64,000 nucleotides of DNA, from IMG/VR virus record IMGVR_UViG_3300046471_000128, positions 1-64,000 of that record. The stretch is one strand, 5' to 3'. The notes under the pieces were generated by a model. That model was not told the origin of the DNA. It worked only from the letters and a program-made list of their open reading frames with translations, and searched no databases. This DNA is from a virus. Positions 41,901 through 50,962 of the stretch are shown in pieces. Within the stretch, counting starts at the first letter, position 1, and the number at the start of each line of letters is the position of its first letter. The position numbers were made by a program, and so were the translations under genes.

Positions 41901-44750
41901 CGGCGTGAGGGTATCCGCCACATCCTTGTAGCTCGACAGGTCGTAGACCTCGGCCACGTATTCGAGCGCCTTGATCGCGCGCGTCATGTCGGTCGAGCCG
42001 AGCGTGATGTCCGTGATGCGGAAGGACTTCTTGACCTTCTCCGTCTCGCCGAACATGTAGTTCGTGAACTGATCGGGCACAAAGCCAAGGGGGCTGCGCA
42101 GCGTGAGCGTGTCGGTGTCGCCCACGGCAAGCGTCACATCGTGGTCCTCGATCACGTCGGTGTCCCAGAACGTGATCGGCTGGCCGGCGGCGAAGCCGTT
42201 GGCCGAATCGACGTAGACGCCATCGCCTACGACCGCCGTGATGCCCGCCTCAACGCCGTTTGCGTTGCGCACGCGGCGCACGCGCATCGTGGTCGGCGTG
42301 CCCGGGATCGCGAGGAAGTTATCCCCCACGGACGTGACCGTGCCCGTGCCGCGGTTGGCGGTGTTCGCGAGCAGCAGCAGCTTGTAGGTCTTGCCGGCCG
42401 CCATCGTGACCGTCTTGTCGAGCTTGATGACCGACGCGGAGCTGCCGCCGGCAAGGCGCCCGGAATACGCCCACGCCGGCTGATCGTGCTGCACGAGCAC
42501 CACATCGCCCGCTGCGCACGCGAGCGCCTCGATGGGCGACTGCCATTCAGCGGTCTGCGTGAGGTAGCGGTTGATGTTGAGCTGGAGCGCGCCCTCTTTG
42601 TATGCGCGCTGAATGTCGACCACGCCGTAGGCGGTGATGGCCGCGGCATTCTGCGGGCGACCTTCGAGCGCGGCCGATGCGTCGGCCACCTTCACCGTCT
42701 TCGACTTGTAGTCGTCGTCCTTGTCCGAGAACGTCACGTCCACTTCGGTCGCGCGGTCGGTGCGGCTCATCCAGCTTTGCTTGAACGTGCCCTCGACGAT
42801 GTTGCCCATGCCGAACATCATCACGGGGTCGCTCGCGCGCTCGATGATGACCGAGTAGCGCGTGCCGACCGGCACGAGCTGAGCGTGGCCCGTGCGTGCG
42901 ATGTATTGGCAGGCGTCCCAGATGTTCATGTTCGTGTCGAACACGCCGTCGTAGGTCAGCCCGTTTGCATCGCAGTGCTCGGCCAGATCGAAGAAGGCGT
43001 CGCGGTTCAGGCGGCTCGTGTCGATGCCGCCGCCGTAGCGCCAGTGCGTGAGCGCGTCCCACAGCACCCAGGCCGGATTGTTGTTCGCCTTGTCGACCTG
43101 GCTGATGACGCCGCTTGAGCGCGTGAAGGTCGGGATGACGCGCCCGCCGTTGATGAAGGTGACCGACGGCACGCCCGAAATCTGGTCGTCCATCTTCACG
43201 CGAATCGCGAGCAGCGCCGTGTGGTTGTAGCCGACACCCTCGTAGAGGATCTCGTTCACGTCACCCACGTAGCAGTCGGAGCTCGCGGTCGTGCTCGTGT
43301 CGGTGGTGATCTTCGTGCCGTGCGTGTTGGCCGAATAGTCGATGTAGTTCGGGTTGCGGCGCACGCGCACTTCATACTTGCCGAGCGTGAGCTGCGGCGA
43401 GAGATAGCTGCGGCGCACGGTCGACTGGAGCTTCTCTGTCACTACGAGCGCGGCGCTGCCGGCGGGCACGGTGACGGCCACCGACACGGTGCCCGCTTTC
43501 GAGACCGGCCACTTGCTCACCTGCTGGCCCACGTAGCTGCCGTATTTCGCCATGACCGCGGCGCGCACGGTGTCGAGCACTATGCCGTTATCGGTCGAGA
43601 TATTCAGGTCCGTGATGACCTGCGTGGCGTCCCACTGGTAGTTCTCGCTGTCGTAGAGCGTGCCGGGCACGTTCCCCACGCCGATGCTCGTGATAGGCGT
43701 CACGCGCGCGTTGACGTAGCGCGGCGCGGAGTTGGTGAACGGCGTCCAATCGCTGCTGCCCACCAGCCGGTAATCGGCTTCGAGCGCCACCGAGTTGTTC
43801 TCGAAGCTGCCGCTTTTCGTGCTGACGGAATACAGGCCGCTCGGGAAGTTGAAGTCCACCCGCACGGCCTCGACGTTGCCCTGCGTGGCAAACGTAAGGT
43901 AGCTGCCGTCCTTGGGCAGCTTCACTTGCTTCGAGTAGGGCGTGATGACGGAGCTGAACCAGTCGATCGGCGCCTGCATCGGGTCGCCAAGCCGGGTCTG
44001 CACCGAGACTTCCGAGAATTCGGAGAGGTCGCGGTCATTGATCTTGATGCCCGAGATGGACGCGATCGGCCCCTCCCCGGCATTGATCAACATGTAGAGG
44101 ATCTGGTTGTTGCCGTCGGCTTCGGTATGGACGCCGATTACGTTGCCGGCGGTGCGGAACGTGCCGTAGGCGACCGGCGTCGGGATCATTTCCGCCGCGG
44201 TGTTCTTCGCGCCGTCGGCGCCGTAGGTGGAGCTGGCAGCCAGGCCGCTATTGGTGTTGACGGTGGCGACCGCCGGCGGCAGCACTGCGTTGAGCAGCAT
44301 GGAGCCGGCGATCGTGACGGCGGCGGCCACACCCGCCTGCACCATCGCGAAGGTGGTGCCCAGGCCCGCGGCGGCCGCTGCCGACGCACTGGCCGCACCC
44401 GTATAGGCGGCCGCTGCCAGCCCGCCCGTGTAGACCGAGGCGACCGCAATCGCGATCATCCCGACGATCCGGAAGATGCCCTTGCCACCGCCGCCCTGCG
44501 GGACCGGGCAGATCACGATGAAATCGTTGGGCTGAAGACGCGTCTTGGCGAAGCGCTCGCGATCGATAGCGAGGCCGTTGAGCGACACAACCACATCGGT
44601 CGCTTCGCCCAGCGGCAGATAGCGATCAAGCGTGTAGGTCTTGCGCCACTTCCATTGCTCCTCGCGCACGTCGCGCATCGGCTCGAACGGGTTGGTGATC
44701 CGTCGAACCTTCACAAACTCCGCCGCCTTCTTACCCTTCGATGTATTCAT
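38913..44750 (-). CDS. J: central tail-tip/host-specificity protein: gpI-like and gpJ-like fused
   Basis: 1945 aa, far longer than lambda J (1132). Residues ~50-90 look like a beta-grasp ubiquitin-like fold (VVVSLNGLAIDRERFAKTRL...VICPVPQGGGG). A Gly/Ala hydrophobic segment ~95-165 resembles lambda gpI. The central part is J-like, with GEGPIASISGIKINDRDLS and TPVAYGTFRTAGNVIG. Then fibronectin-III-like repeats. A C-terminal stalk has repeats of ARTTADTALSTRIDTLAANT type. Forms the baseplate hub and contacts the receptor. Follows the NlpC/P60 gene with a short overlap, in the lambda order. Confidence 0.85.
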   Translation of the reverse strand: MNTSKGKKAAEFVKVRRITNPFEPMRDVREEQWKWRKTYTLDRYLPLGEATDVVVSLNGLAIDRERFAKTRLQPNDFIVICPVPQGGGGKGIFRIVGMIAIAVASVYTGGLAAAAYTGAASASAAAAAGLGTTFAMVQAGVAAAVTIAGSMLLNAVLPPAVATVNTNSGLAASSTYGADGAKNTAAEMIPTPVAYGTFRTAGNVIGVHTEADGNNQILYMLINAGEGPIASISGIKINDRDLSEFSEVSVQTRLGDPMQAPIDWFSSVITPYSKQVKLPKDGSYLTFATQGNVEAVRVDFNFPSGLYSVSTKSGSFENNSVALEADYRLVGSSDWTPFTNSAPRYVNARVTPITSIGVGNVPGTLYDSENYQWDATQVITDLNISTDNGIVLDTVRAAVMAKYGSYVGQQVSKWPVSKAGTVSVAVTVPAGSAALVVTEKLQSTVRRSYLSPQLTLGKYEVRVRRNPNYIDYSANTHGTKITTDTSTTASSDCYVGDVNEILYEGVGYNHTALLAIRVKMDDQISGVPSVTFINGGRVIPTFTRSSGVISQVDKANNNPAWVLWDALTHWRYGGGIDTSRLNRDAFFDLAEHCDANGLTYDGVFDTNMNIWDACQYIARTGHAQLVPVGTRYSVIIERASDPVMMFGMGNIVEGTFKQSWMSRTDRATEVDVTFSDKDDDYKSKTVKVADASAALEGRPQNAAAITAYGVVDIQRAYKEGALQLNINRYLTQTAEWQSPIEALACAAGDVVLVQHDQPAWAYSGRLAGGSSASVIKLDKTVTMAAGKTYKLLLLANTANRGTGTVTSVGDNFLAIPGTPTTMRVRRVRNANGVEAGITAVVGDGVYVDSANGFAAGQPITFWDTDVIEDHDVTLAVGDTDTLTLRSPLGFVPDQFTNYMFGETEKVKKSFRITDITLGSTDMTRAIKALEYVAEVYDLSSYKDVADTLTPPMLDPSQAAIGVVQNVSAYEETYVQGAQILSQVRTTWAQPVAGNYAGAKVFVQKNGGAFNLTGTVKADTSFIVPGVQKGDQLTIKVQAFDIWGKDSSYDQSPMVSYKVVGTVTALSTAVVSGADYLWAGRDCKLFWRYNSVTASFEFGSEPNGADTGARDPHFLDYEIRVYAKPNYGTKDQRLLRTEHTTDNSYIYTYEKNFVDGLHRELVFEIAVRDQFGNVGKAAVLDCYNPPPTVLTAATNANFESITVSFTHSDDPDYAGARIMLRWSGDVGAPATPAYDGPDTTVLLSGLMFNADYYITIVPYDAFGLDETIPTNEIHVHTPFLDVEAIAEGVLKDSQLIPALKTRIDLVDAPDTIIGSVNNRLKNTSDTLTATANALNASLTTAITNEATTRKNATDSLATQINTVSAATNSNGAAIQSETTARTTADSALGTRIDTVVAQSNGNTAAIQTETTARANADGALSTRIDTLLATTNGNTAAITSEVSARTTADTALSTRIDTLAANTGNNTAAVQQEASARTSADSALATQINTVAASFGFDATNLCANPVAAGGLTTGWTNNTAVGGTTGDVPLGAPAAYVFRQNIRDNSYTTRTVPVSGGQTHYLEMRAATPVAAVPISIGLHLTGAGKSDTWVFAATQAATSTWTRMAGNVTIPDGYTTAELYVMIDFGASSNNDKNRWYYTDIEWRPASQVQPAMAAISTEQTARANADGALSTRIDSVNASLGTTNANVQTEINARAAGDSANASSITQINSTLGSHTASISTQQSSLNGLNAQYTVKIDNNGLISGFGLASYPINGGIVSEFAVHAQRFSVWIPGYPGIQPFTIGVVNGQPRVIISNALIGDASIANAMIGDAQINSAKIAYAAINTAHIGQAQIDTLRIGPNAVSTMASWGGTGVPTYYASGGDVLVFISANLGLYNSSTGANQSGQASVTVNGQQVVIGNDRGDRACSFMRITGMNGAYAVNIQASGSGVSNVQTAIFEAKR

Positions 44751-45123
44751 AGAACCCGTCGATCCGTTTTTCCCACTCCGAGAGCCGCTCGACCGTCACG
44801 CCGCCCGATGGCTCCCACGCATGAATGAATAACCCGTTACTCACCGTATAGCCGACATGACACACCTCGCGGCCGATCTTGAAGAAGATCATCGAGCCGA
44901 TCTTCGGGCCCGGCAGCCGGCGCCAGAACTCGCGCGAGGTAATCATCAGCGCGTGCGTCGCGCCGCTGTCGTTCGGCGTTTTATAGTCAGGCACAACCTG
45001 GCCCGTCGCGCGGTGGATCAGAAACTTGACGAGGCCGTAACAATCGAACTCGTCGGGGCCGCGGCCGCCGCGTTTGAACGGCGTGCCGATCAGGTCAACG
45101 TAGGTAACGGGTGACTTATCCAT
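44731..45123 (-). CDS. K: tail-tip NlpC/P60 peptidase (gpK-like)
   Basis: 130 aa. Catalytic Cys in EFDCYGLVKFL and His in CHVGYTVSNG define an NlpC/P60 fold. No JAB domain is present, unlike lambda gpK. Digests peptidoglycan locally at DNA entry. The first seven codons lie inside an AAGT-N8-ACC operator site (45103-45121). Confidence 0.82.
   Translation of the reverse strand: MDKSPVTYVDLIGTPFKRGGRGPDEFDCYGLVKFLIHRATGQVVPDYKTPNDSGATHALMITSREFWRRLPGPKIGSMIFFKIGREVCHVGYTVSNGLFIHAWEPSGGVTVERLSEWEKRIDGFYEYIEG
45103..45121 (-). promoter_or_regulatory. operator element embedded in the gpK start
   Basis: Minus strand GGATAAGTCACCCGTTACC within codons 1-7 of the NlpC gene, overlapping its ATG. No -10 box adjoins, which argues that the palindrome itself is the functional unit. 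Confidence 0.55.
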
Positions 45124-45124
45124 T

Positions 45125-45760
45125 TTACGCTACGACGAGGTTGCTTGAAACCAGATTTGGCGAGCCGCCGAAGTTGATGACGTTGTTGTGGGCGCGGCAC
45201 CCCATCGCGCCGCCGAGCGTGCGGTCGCAGCTCGCGAGGCTACCGTTGTAGCGGCAGGTGCGCGCGTCCTTGTAGACCCACTGGCAGAAGTCGCGCCGTT
45301 GCAGGCGGCGCGGGAACTGCTTGGTGAGCGCATTCTCGGCACCGAGCGTCCACGAGGCGACGTAGTTGTCCACCGCCCCCGTGACGATGACGAAGTGCTC
45401 CTCGACGTCGGGCGCCTCGTTGAGGCCGCCGGCCTGACACACGCGAATCGTCACCGGAAAGTCGGTGCCGCCGTCGTGGTCGTTCATCAGCTTGATGAGC
45501 GCGCCCGCGTAGTCGATGAGCGACACGGTGATCTGCGGCGCGCTGCCGGCCACCGTCTTGAGGTCCAGCGAGAACTGCATCGGCTCGTAGGTGATGCCCT
45601 GCCGCACGACCGACTCGGTGTTGTTCACGAGGTAACGCGTTTCGGTCACGGCGCCCGTGGTCGGATCGATCACCCCCATGTCGAGGAAGGCGAGATAGGG
45701 AACGTCAGAACCGATCCGGTTCTTCTCGATGATGCTGGCAACGGAGATTTGAGCGGGCAT
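45125..45760 (-). CDS. L: minor tail protein L-like
   Basis: 211 aa. Cysteines in RVCQAGG, DFCQWV, ARTCRYN, ASCDRT and MGCRAHN, the C-terminal four being of the kind that bind an Fe-S cluster in lambda gpL. Beta-rich N-terminal two thirds. Lies between M- and K-like genes as in lambda. Confidence 0.75.
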   Translation of the reverse strand: MPAQISVASIIEKNRIGSDVPYLAFLDMGVIDPTTGAVTETRYLVNNTESVVRQGITYEPMQFSLDLKTVAGSAPQITVSLIDYAGALIKLMNDHDGGTDFPVTIRVCQAGGLNEAPDVEEHFVIVTGAVDNYVASWTLGAENALTKQFPRRLQRRDFCQWVYKDARTCRYNGSLASCDRTLGGAMGCRAHNNVINFGGSPNLVSSNLVVA

Positions 45761-46129
45761 TTAAGCCTCCTGCAACTTGAAGGTGACGGACCAGAGCGCT
45801 ACGCCGCCCGCGCCCGAGTAGGCCCACTGCAGCGTGGAGTCCTCGGTGAAGCGCACGAGCACGAGATCCTTCGAGACGGGGTGCGTGAAGTTGAAGATCG
45901 CACTGCCCCCGTGCATGGCGTCGAAGTGCGCATCGACGGCGGCGCGCTGGGCGTCGCTGAAGTCGGTGAACCCGCAGGTGAACGTGCGCCGCGGCTTGCG
46001 CGTGTGCTTCGGGCGCGAGACGACGTAGCCGCCGTCCATCTTGGCGACCATCGCGGGGTTTTCTTTCTCCTGCTGGAATTTGCTCGAGTCCAGCAGGTCG
46101 TTGAGTGGCAAATAGCTGTAGGTGGTCAT
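45761..46129 (-). CDS. M: minor tail protein M-like
   Basis: 122 aa. Phe/Tyr-rich beta protein (RRTFTCGFTDFSDAQRAAVDAHFDAMHG) of the size and place of lambda gpM. Start overlaps the tape-measure stop (ATGA). Confidence 0.7.
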   Translation of the reverse strand: MTTYSYLPLNDLLDSSKFQQEKENPAMVAKMDGGYVVSRPKHTRKPRRTFTCGFTDFSDAQRAAVDAHFDAMHGGSAIFNFTHPVSKDLVLVRFTEDSTLQWAYSGAGGVALWSVTFKLQEA

Positions 46130-49100
46130 TTCAGTGCGCCTTTCATACCGTCGCGGAAGGAACCCGGCTGGCTTGCCGCGGTGAGCACAACGTCAAGGAT
46201 CATCTTCTGGCCGTCAAAGCGCGGCGACCCCTGCTGCTGACCCTGCACGCTCTGGCCGGTCTGGTTGATAACGTTCACGACTACGCCGCCGGCGCCGCCC
46301 GACTGCTGCTGTTGCTGGCCGCCGGTGATCGTCACGGGAATGCTGCGGCCGTCGGGCAACGGCACGAACGCCTCGTTCATCGAGCCTTCGCCGTAGACCG
46401 CGACCTGCGGGCTGTCGGCGATGCCGCCGTTCGCATACTTGCGCAGCGACATCGGGCCGAACTCGGTCATGATCCCGCCGTCGGCGAACTTGTATTGGCT
46501 GCTCATCTGGCCGCCGGTGTAGTTCCAGTTGCCGAGCGTGTTGGTGCCGCCCTGCACGCCCATCAGCGTCGACGGCGCCTGCATCGAGGCGGTCTGCGAG
46601 AGCATGCCCTCGGTGGCCGAACCGGCGCCACCGAAGTAGGCCGACGCGAGCGCGCCCGCGATCGAGCCGAGCGCACCGCCGATGCCACCGCCACCGCCCG
46701 AGGTTGCCTGGATCTGCGAGAGCGCGGCCGCGGCGTATTGCGCAGCCTGCCCGAGCGTCATCAGGGAGTTTTGGGTGGTCGTCTCGGTGGTCTGCACGAC
46801 CATCAGGTTTTTCACGTTGTCTTCGAGGGTCGTGCTGTAGTGCTCGCCCGCGCCGAAGAGCTTCGTGAACATGCCCCCGACTGCATCGAGCGGACCCTTG
46901 AGCATCGCGGGGAGCGCGCTGCCGGCGCCCTCGGCGGCCGCGGTTGTGCCGCGCCCCTCGTTCTTGCCGTTGCCGCCGATTACCCCGACGAAACCCTTTG
47001 TGAGTCCGTCGAACATCTGCTGCAGGCCCCCGCCCATGCTCTTCTGGAGCGAAATCTTCAGCATGTCGGTGGCGATGCCTTCGAGCAGCTTGCCGAACTG
47101 CATCTTGCCGGTGGTCACCATCGAGACGAAGGTGTCGATGGTCGAGTTGGCCCAGCCGGTCGAGGCGTTCTCCATCTGATTGGTGGTGTCGCCCCACTTC
47201 TGCGCCAATTGCTCCATCGGCGTTTCCATCTTCTTGAGCCAGCTCGCGTGCTCAACCGCACGGCGCTGTTCAATGATAGCTTGCTCGACATCAACCTTGC
47301 CGCCGAGCTTGCGCACCGCGTCGAGCCTTGCAGCGTCTTCCTTCTCCCACGCCTCGCGGGCAATGCGGAACTCCTCCTCCAGCTGGTCCCGCTTGTTCTG
47401 GATCAGCTGCGCGTTGATGGCGGCGGTGTCCTTGCCAAGCCCGCGCGTGTAGTCGACCAGATCCTTCGTCGGCGCGACCAGCAAGAGCTTGCGTTCTTCC
47501 TCGGTGATGCTCGCGACCGCCTTCGCCGCGTTAAGCCCCGTGACGTGGATCTTGTCGAGGTAGTTGAGCATTCGCTCGTTATTGGCGCCGGGCTTGGTCG
47601 TGTAGTCGCCCGAGGCAAGCAGGTCCAGCGAGCGCTTGAGCTCGTCCTCGGCCGGTGCGAGCTTCTTCTTGATCTGCGCGAGCTGCTCCTTCGCCTTGGT
47701 GACGATTTCGAGCGCCGTCTTGTCGTCGATGAGCTCCTGGACCCTCGGGTCGCTCATGCTCGGGCTGGACTTGCCACCGCCCTTGCCGTGCGTGACGTAA
47801 TCGAGCTGGCCGGCGTCGACCATCTCCTTCACCTGGAGCTCGACGCCCTTGCGAAGTTGCTCGTAGTCGGTCGCGCCCGTCTGGATCTGACGCAGCTGCT
47901 CGGTGGCGCCCGCCAACTGCACCTTGACGTGATCGAGGCTCTTTTCGAGGAAGTCGGTCGGCGCCGCGGTGTGGCCGCCGTTGTTCTTTGGCGCGACGAA
48001 CTCGTTCGGCGCGGCGAGCGCGACGCCCTGCCCCTGTGCGTTGGCGATCTCGTCGGTCAGGCGCTTTTGCTCGCGCGCGGCGGCGATAGCCTGCGCCTGA
48101 GCTTCCTTGCCCGTGCCGAACCCTGCGGCAATCGCTGCGTTGATCCTGTCGCGGCTGGCCGTGAGCACCTTCACGCGCTCATCGGTCGCGGTGATCTGCG
48201 CGGCGTGGTTGTCGGCCGTCAGTTGCTTTTGCAGCGCGATGTATTCGGCCGAGTCCTTCTTCATGCCGGCGGTGCGCTTCTCGAACGCCTGCTGGCGCTC
48301 AGCGTTGAGCTTCGACGAGTTCGCCGTGATGTTCGAGAGCGCGGCTTCCGAGTCCTGCTCGTATTTGCTCGCGAACTTGTTGGCGTTGAGCGCCGCGTTC
48401 TGCTGGTCAACCGCACCCTGCGCCTGGTCGCGCGCAGCCTTCATGTCGCTGGCGCCCTTCTGCAGCAGCGCGATCTTTGCGCGCATCGCCTTGATCTCGG
48501 GGTCGTCCTCGCCCCGCGCGCCAATAAACTCGCCCTGCTCGTTGGCGCCCGACTTGCGCTGATTGATCTGCGACTCGAGGAGCGAAATCTCAGCCTGCTT
48601 GTTCTTCAGTGTGTCGTTGAGGTTGTCAACGGTCTTCTGGCTCGCGTCGCCCTTGGCGATGATGTTCTTGATGTTCGCGGCGTCGGCGGCGGCCTGCGCG
48701 GCGGCGCGCGCGTGGTCGCGATACTTGTCCCACAGCGCGATGCCGCCGATGATCGCCAGCGAGACGAGCCCGATCCAGCCACCCAGCGCGTTGAACGCGA
48801 ACTGCAGGCCCATGATGCCGGTCTTGAGCGCCGCCGCGCCGAAGGTCATCTCCGTCATGTTGGCGATCGCGCGGCGCTCGGCGGCGATCTTGGCAGCCAG
48901 TGCGGCGTTCGCTTCGACGAGCGCGGCGTTTCCTGCGCTGGTCGCGACGTTGAGCTCCTGCTGGGCAGCGGTAGCGGCCGTCTCTTCGGCAATCGCCTGG
49001 CGCAGCAGGTTGTTTCGCTCGGTGAGCGCGACGGCTTCCTTCTCGAGCAGCGCGATTTCAGCCCGGAACGACACCAGCCCGCGCTCCATCTCTTCGGTGA

Positions 49101-50601
49101 GGCGCGCCTGCGCGGCATACTCTGCGGCGGTGGCTGAGTTCGACGCCATGCCCATCTGGGCGCGCTTGTATTGCTCGGCGAGCAGCGCTGCGCTGTAGCC
49201 CGCTTCGGCGGCCGTGAGCTCCTCGAAGAGAGCGATCTTCGCGGCGAGCACTTTCGCGTTGCCCTCGATCTCCTTCTGGTATTCCGCCTGGCGCGCGGCG
49301 TCGATCGCGGCGTAGCGCTTGTCGTTGGCGACCATGAGTTGCTGGTTCGCCGCGATTTCGCGGGCGAGCGCTTCCTGTCGCAATTCGCTTTCCATCGCGA
49401 TCGAGTCGCGGCGCGCCTGGTCGGCGGCGAGGATCTGCTCGGTCACCGAGAGCTTCTTGGCGGCCACCACGCCCTCTGAGGCAATCGCATTCGCCGCATA
49501 CTCGCGGTAAGCGGTCACGATGCCCGCGAGCGCGTTACGCGTGCCATTCAGCCAGCTCGCGACCACCGTCACGCTGAAGGCGGCGAGCACGACCTTGCCG
49601 AGCTCAAGCAGCTGCGGCAGGTATTCCTGCAGCGTGGTGCGTCCCTCATGGAAGAGGCCAATCATCGAGACGAACTGGTCGCTTAGGCCCTTGGCCCACT
49701 CGTGCGCCTGGGGCGTGCCGAAAAGCCCCATGATGTCGTTGAGCTCGTCCTTGGTCGCCTTGAAGAAGCCGGAATCGGCCACGTCCATCTTGAACAAGTC
49801 CCAGCGCGTGTTCAGCTTTTCGAGCGTCCCGAGCCACGTCTGCATCTGCGCCGCGCCCGCGCCCGCCGAGTCGTTGGCGAACACCGCGAGCATCTTCTTG
49901 ATCGCCATTTCGGACGACACGGTGCCTTTGGAGATCGCCTTGGTGAGCTCGCCCATCGTCATGCCCATGCCCGTCGCCATCGCTTGCGCGGCGCCCGGCA
50001 CGGCCTGGGAAAGCTGCATGCGCAGTTCTTGCAGCGAGACGACGCCCTTGCCGGCCATCTGCTGAATGGCGAGCGACGCGCTCTTCAACTGTTCGGAGCC
50101 ACCGCCGTATTTCGCCACTTCATTGAGCAGCGCCGTCATCGAGCCCTTCATCGGGTCGATGCCGACCGTCTTGAACTTGACGAAGGTGTCGGTGAGCGCC
50201 TGGAGCTTGAACGGAACGTTCTGCTCAAGGTTCAGGATGAAATTCTTGCCGAGTGTCGCGTCGGCGGCGCGCCCCGCGTCGGTAGCCGCCGACGAGAGCC
50301 CCTTCAACACGACCTGAAGCTTCTCGATCTCGCCCGAGGTTTCGAGGATGGCTTTCGGGAGCGACAGGAAGACGCTATCGAGGTCCATCAGGGCGAACTT
50401 CACTGCCCCGATGGTGGTCACCCACTGGTGGAAGGTGACACCGGCCGAGTTGATCTTCGTCTCGATCGCCTTGACCGCCTGGCCGGTGCTCTCGAATTGT
50501 GCTTCGAGGGCCTTGAGCTGCGCGGAGCTTGCCTGCGCGGTGACCCGGAAGCCCGAGTCGTCAAGGATCAGGTTATAGCCAATGTTCTCGAGGGTGCTCA
50601 T
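46126..50601 (-). CDS. H: tail tape-measure protein
   Basis: 1491 aa. N-terminal domain with SAQLKALEAQFESTGQ and a tape-measure-family stretch (YGGGSEQLKSASLAIQQMAGKGVVSLQELRMQLSQ). A membrane-like segment (AALKTGIMGLQFAFNALGGWIGLVSLAIIGGIALW) lies near residue 600. Long Ala/Glu/Lys coiled coils follow, with a Gly-rich C-terminal region. Sets tail length: 1491 aa predicts a tail of roughly 200 nm at ~0.15 nm per residue. Directly follows the G/GT chaperones, as in lambda. Confidence 0.9.
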   Translation of the reverse strand: MSTLENIGYNLILDDSGFRVTAQASSAQLKALEAQFESTGQAVKAIETKINSAGVTFHQWVTTIGAVKFALMDLDSVFLSLPKAILETSGEIEKLQVVLKGLSSAATDAGRAADATLGKNFILNLEQNVPFKLQALTDTFVKFKTVGIDPMKGSMTALLNEVAKYGGGSEQLKSASLAIQQMAGKGVVSLQELRMQLSQAVPGAAQAMATGMGMTMGELTKAISKGTVSSEMAIKKMLAVFANDSAGAGAAQMQTWLGTLEKLNTRWDLFKMDVADSGFFKATKDELNDIMGLFGTPQAHEWAKGLSDQFVSMIGLFHEGRTTLQEYLPQLLELGKVVLAAFSVTVVASWLNGTRNALAGIVTAYREYAANAIASEGVVAAKKLSVTEQILAADQARRDSIAMESELRQEALAREIAANQQLMVANDKRYAAIDAARQAEYQKEIEGNAKVLAAKIALFEELTAAEAGYSAALLAEQYKRAQMGMASNSATAAEYAAQARLTEEMERGLVSFRAEIALLEKEAVALTERNNLLRQAIAEETAATAAQQELNVATSAGNAALVEANAALAAKIAAERRAIANMTEMTFGAAALKTGIMGLQFAFNALGGWIGLVSLAIIGGIALWDKYRDHARAAAQAAADAANIKNIIAKGDASQKTVDNLNDTLKNKQAEISLLESQINQRKSGANEQGEFIGARGEDDPEIKAMRAKIALLQKGASDMKAARDQAQGAVDQQNAALNANKFASKYEQDSEAALSNITANSSKLNAERQQAFEKRTAGMKKDSAEYIALQKQLTADNHAAQITATDERVKVLTASRDRINAAIAAGFGTGKEAQAQAIAAAREQKRLTDEIANAQGQGVALAAPNEFVAPKNNGGHTAAPTDFLEKSLDHVKVQLAGATEQLRQIQTGATDYEQLRKGVELQVKEMVDAGQLDYVTHGKGGGKSSPSMSDPRVQELIDDKTALEIVTKAKEQLAQIKKKLAPAEDELKRSLDLLASGDYTTKPGANNERMLNYLDKIHVTGLNAAKAVASITEEERKLLLVAPTKDLVDYTRGLGKDTAAINAQLIQNKRDQLEEEFRIAREAWEKEDAARLDAVRKLGGKVDVEQAIIEQRRAVEHASWLKKMETPMEQLAQKWGDTTNQMENASTGWANSTIDTFVSMVTTGKMQFGKLLEGIATDMLKISLQKSMGGGLQQMFDGLTKGFVGVIGGNGKNEGRGTTAAAEGAGSALPAMLKGPLDAVGGMFTKLFGAGEHYSTTLEDNVKNLMVVQTTETTTQNSLMTLGQAAQYAAAALSQIQATSGGGGGIGGALGSIAGALASAYFGGAGSATEGMLSQTASMQAPSTLMGVQGGTNTLGNWNYTGGQMSSQYKFADGGIMTEFGPMSLRKYANGGIADSPQVAVYGEGSMNEAFVPLPDGRSIPVTITGGQQQQQSGGAGGVVVNVINQTGQSVQGQQQGSPRFDGQKMILDVVLTAASQPGSFRDGMKGALK

Positions 50602-50611
50602 CTTCGTCCTG

Positions 50612-50962
50612 TTACTCGGTTGGACGGGCCACCATCGCCTTCAGCTCTGCGAAGCCCGCTTCGTCTCGCTCCGCCTTCAGCGGGTCGATCACTTCATCTT
50701 TGGCCGGGAAAACCTCGGCTCGGAGCTTGGCTTCGTATGCCTGGCAGGCTTCGCCGCTCTGCCGGTTTACGTGCAACATCAGGGCACGGAGATCAGTCTC
50801 CGCGAGCAGCCGGTTGATGTTGCGGTTGAGGGTCCAGAAAGCGCGAATGGGAAGCTGCATCACTTCCCAATAGGTCATGCCGTAGTGCAGCTGGACCCGG
50901 GTAAAGATCAGCCCGAAGTCGAGTTCTTCGGGCTTTGCCTCACCAGCTGCGGTTACTTTTTT
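50612..50962 (-). CDS. GT: T part of the tail assembly chaperone, expressed by -1 frameshift (gpGT)
   Basis: The G gene ends with codons GAA-AAA-AAG-TAA, i.e. the slippery heptamer A-AAA-AAG at the last two sense codons. Slipping back one nucleotide gives GTA at 50956 and an open frame of 114 codons that joins the frame MTYWEVMQLP...VARPTE. The fusion would be about 231 aa, close to lambda gpGT. No separate ribosome-binding site is seen for the internal ATG at 50878. Confidence 0.82.
   Translation of the reverse strand, partial: KKVTAAGEAKPEELDFGLIFTRVQLHYGMTYWEVMQLPIRAFWTLNRNINRLLAETDLRALMLHVNRQSGEACQAYEAKLRAEVFPAKDEVIDPLKAERDEAGFAELKAMVARPTE

Noticed and set aside
46105-49137. 1010-aa plus-strand open frame opposite the tape measure
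   Set aside because: Composition is that of an antisense shadow (Arg, Leu, Ala, Gly) and it has no motif; the tape measure fits synteny. The 1035-aa frame at 40011-43118 opposite the tip protein is rejected for the same reason.
50612-50878. Independent 88-aa gene downstream of G
   Set aside because: No ribosome-binding site at its ATG, and its frame is continuous with G through the A-AAA-AAG slippery site; treated as the T extension.
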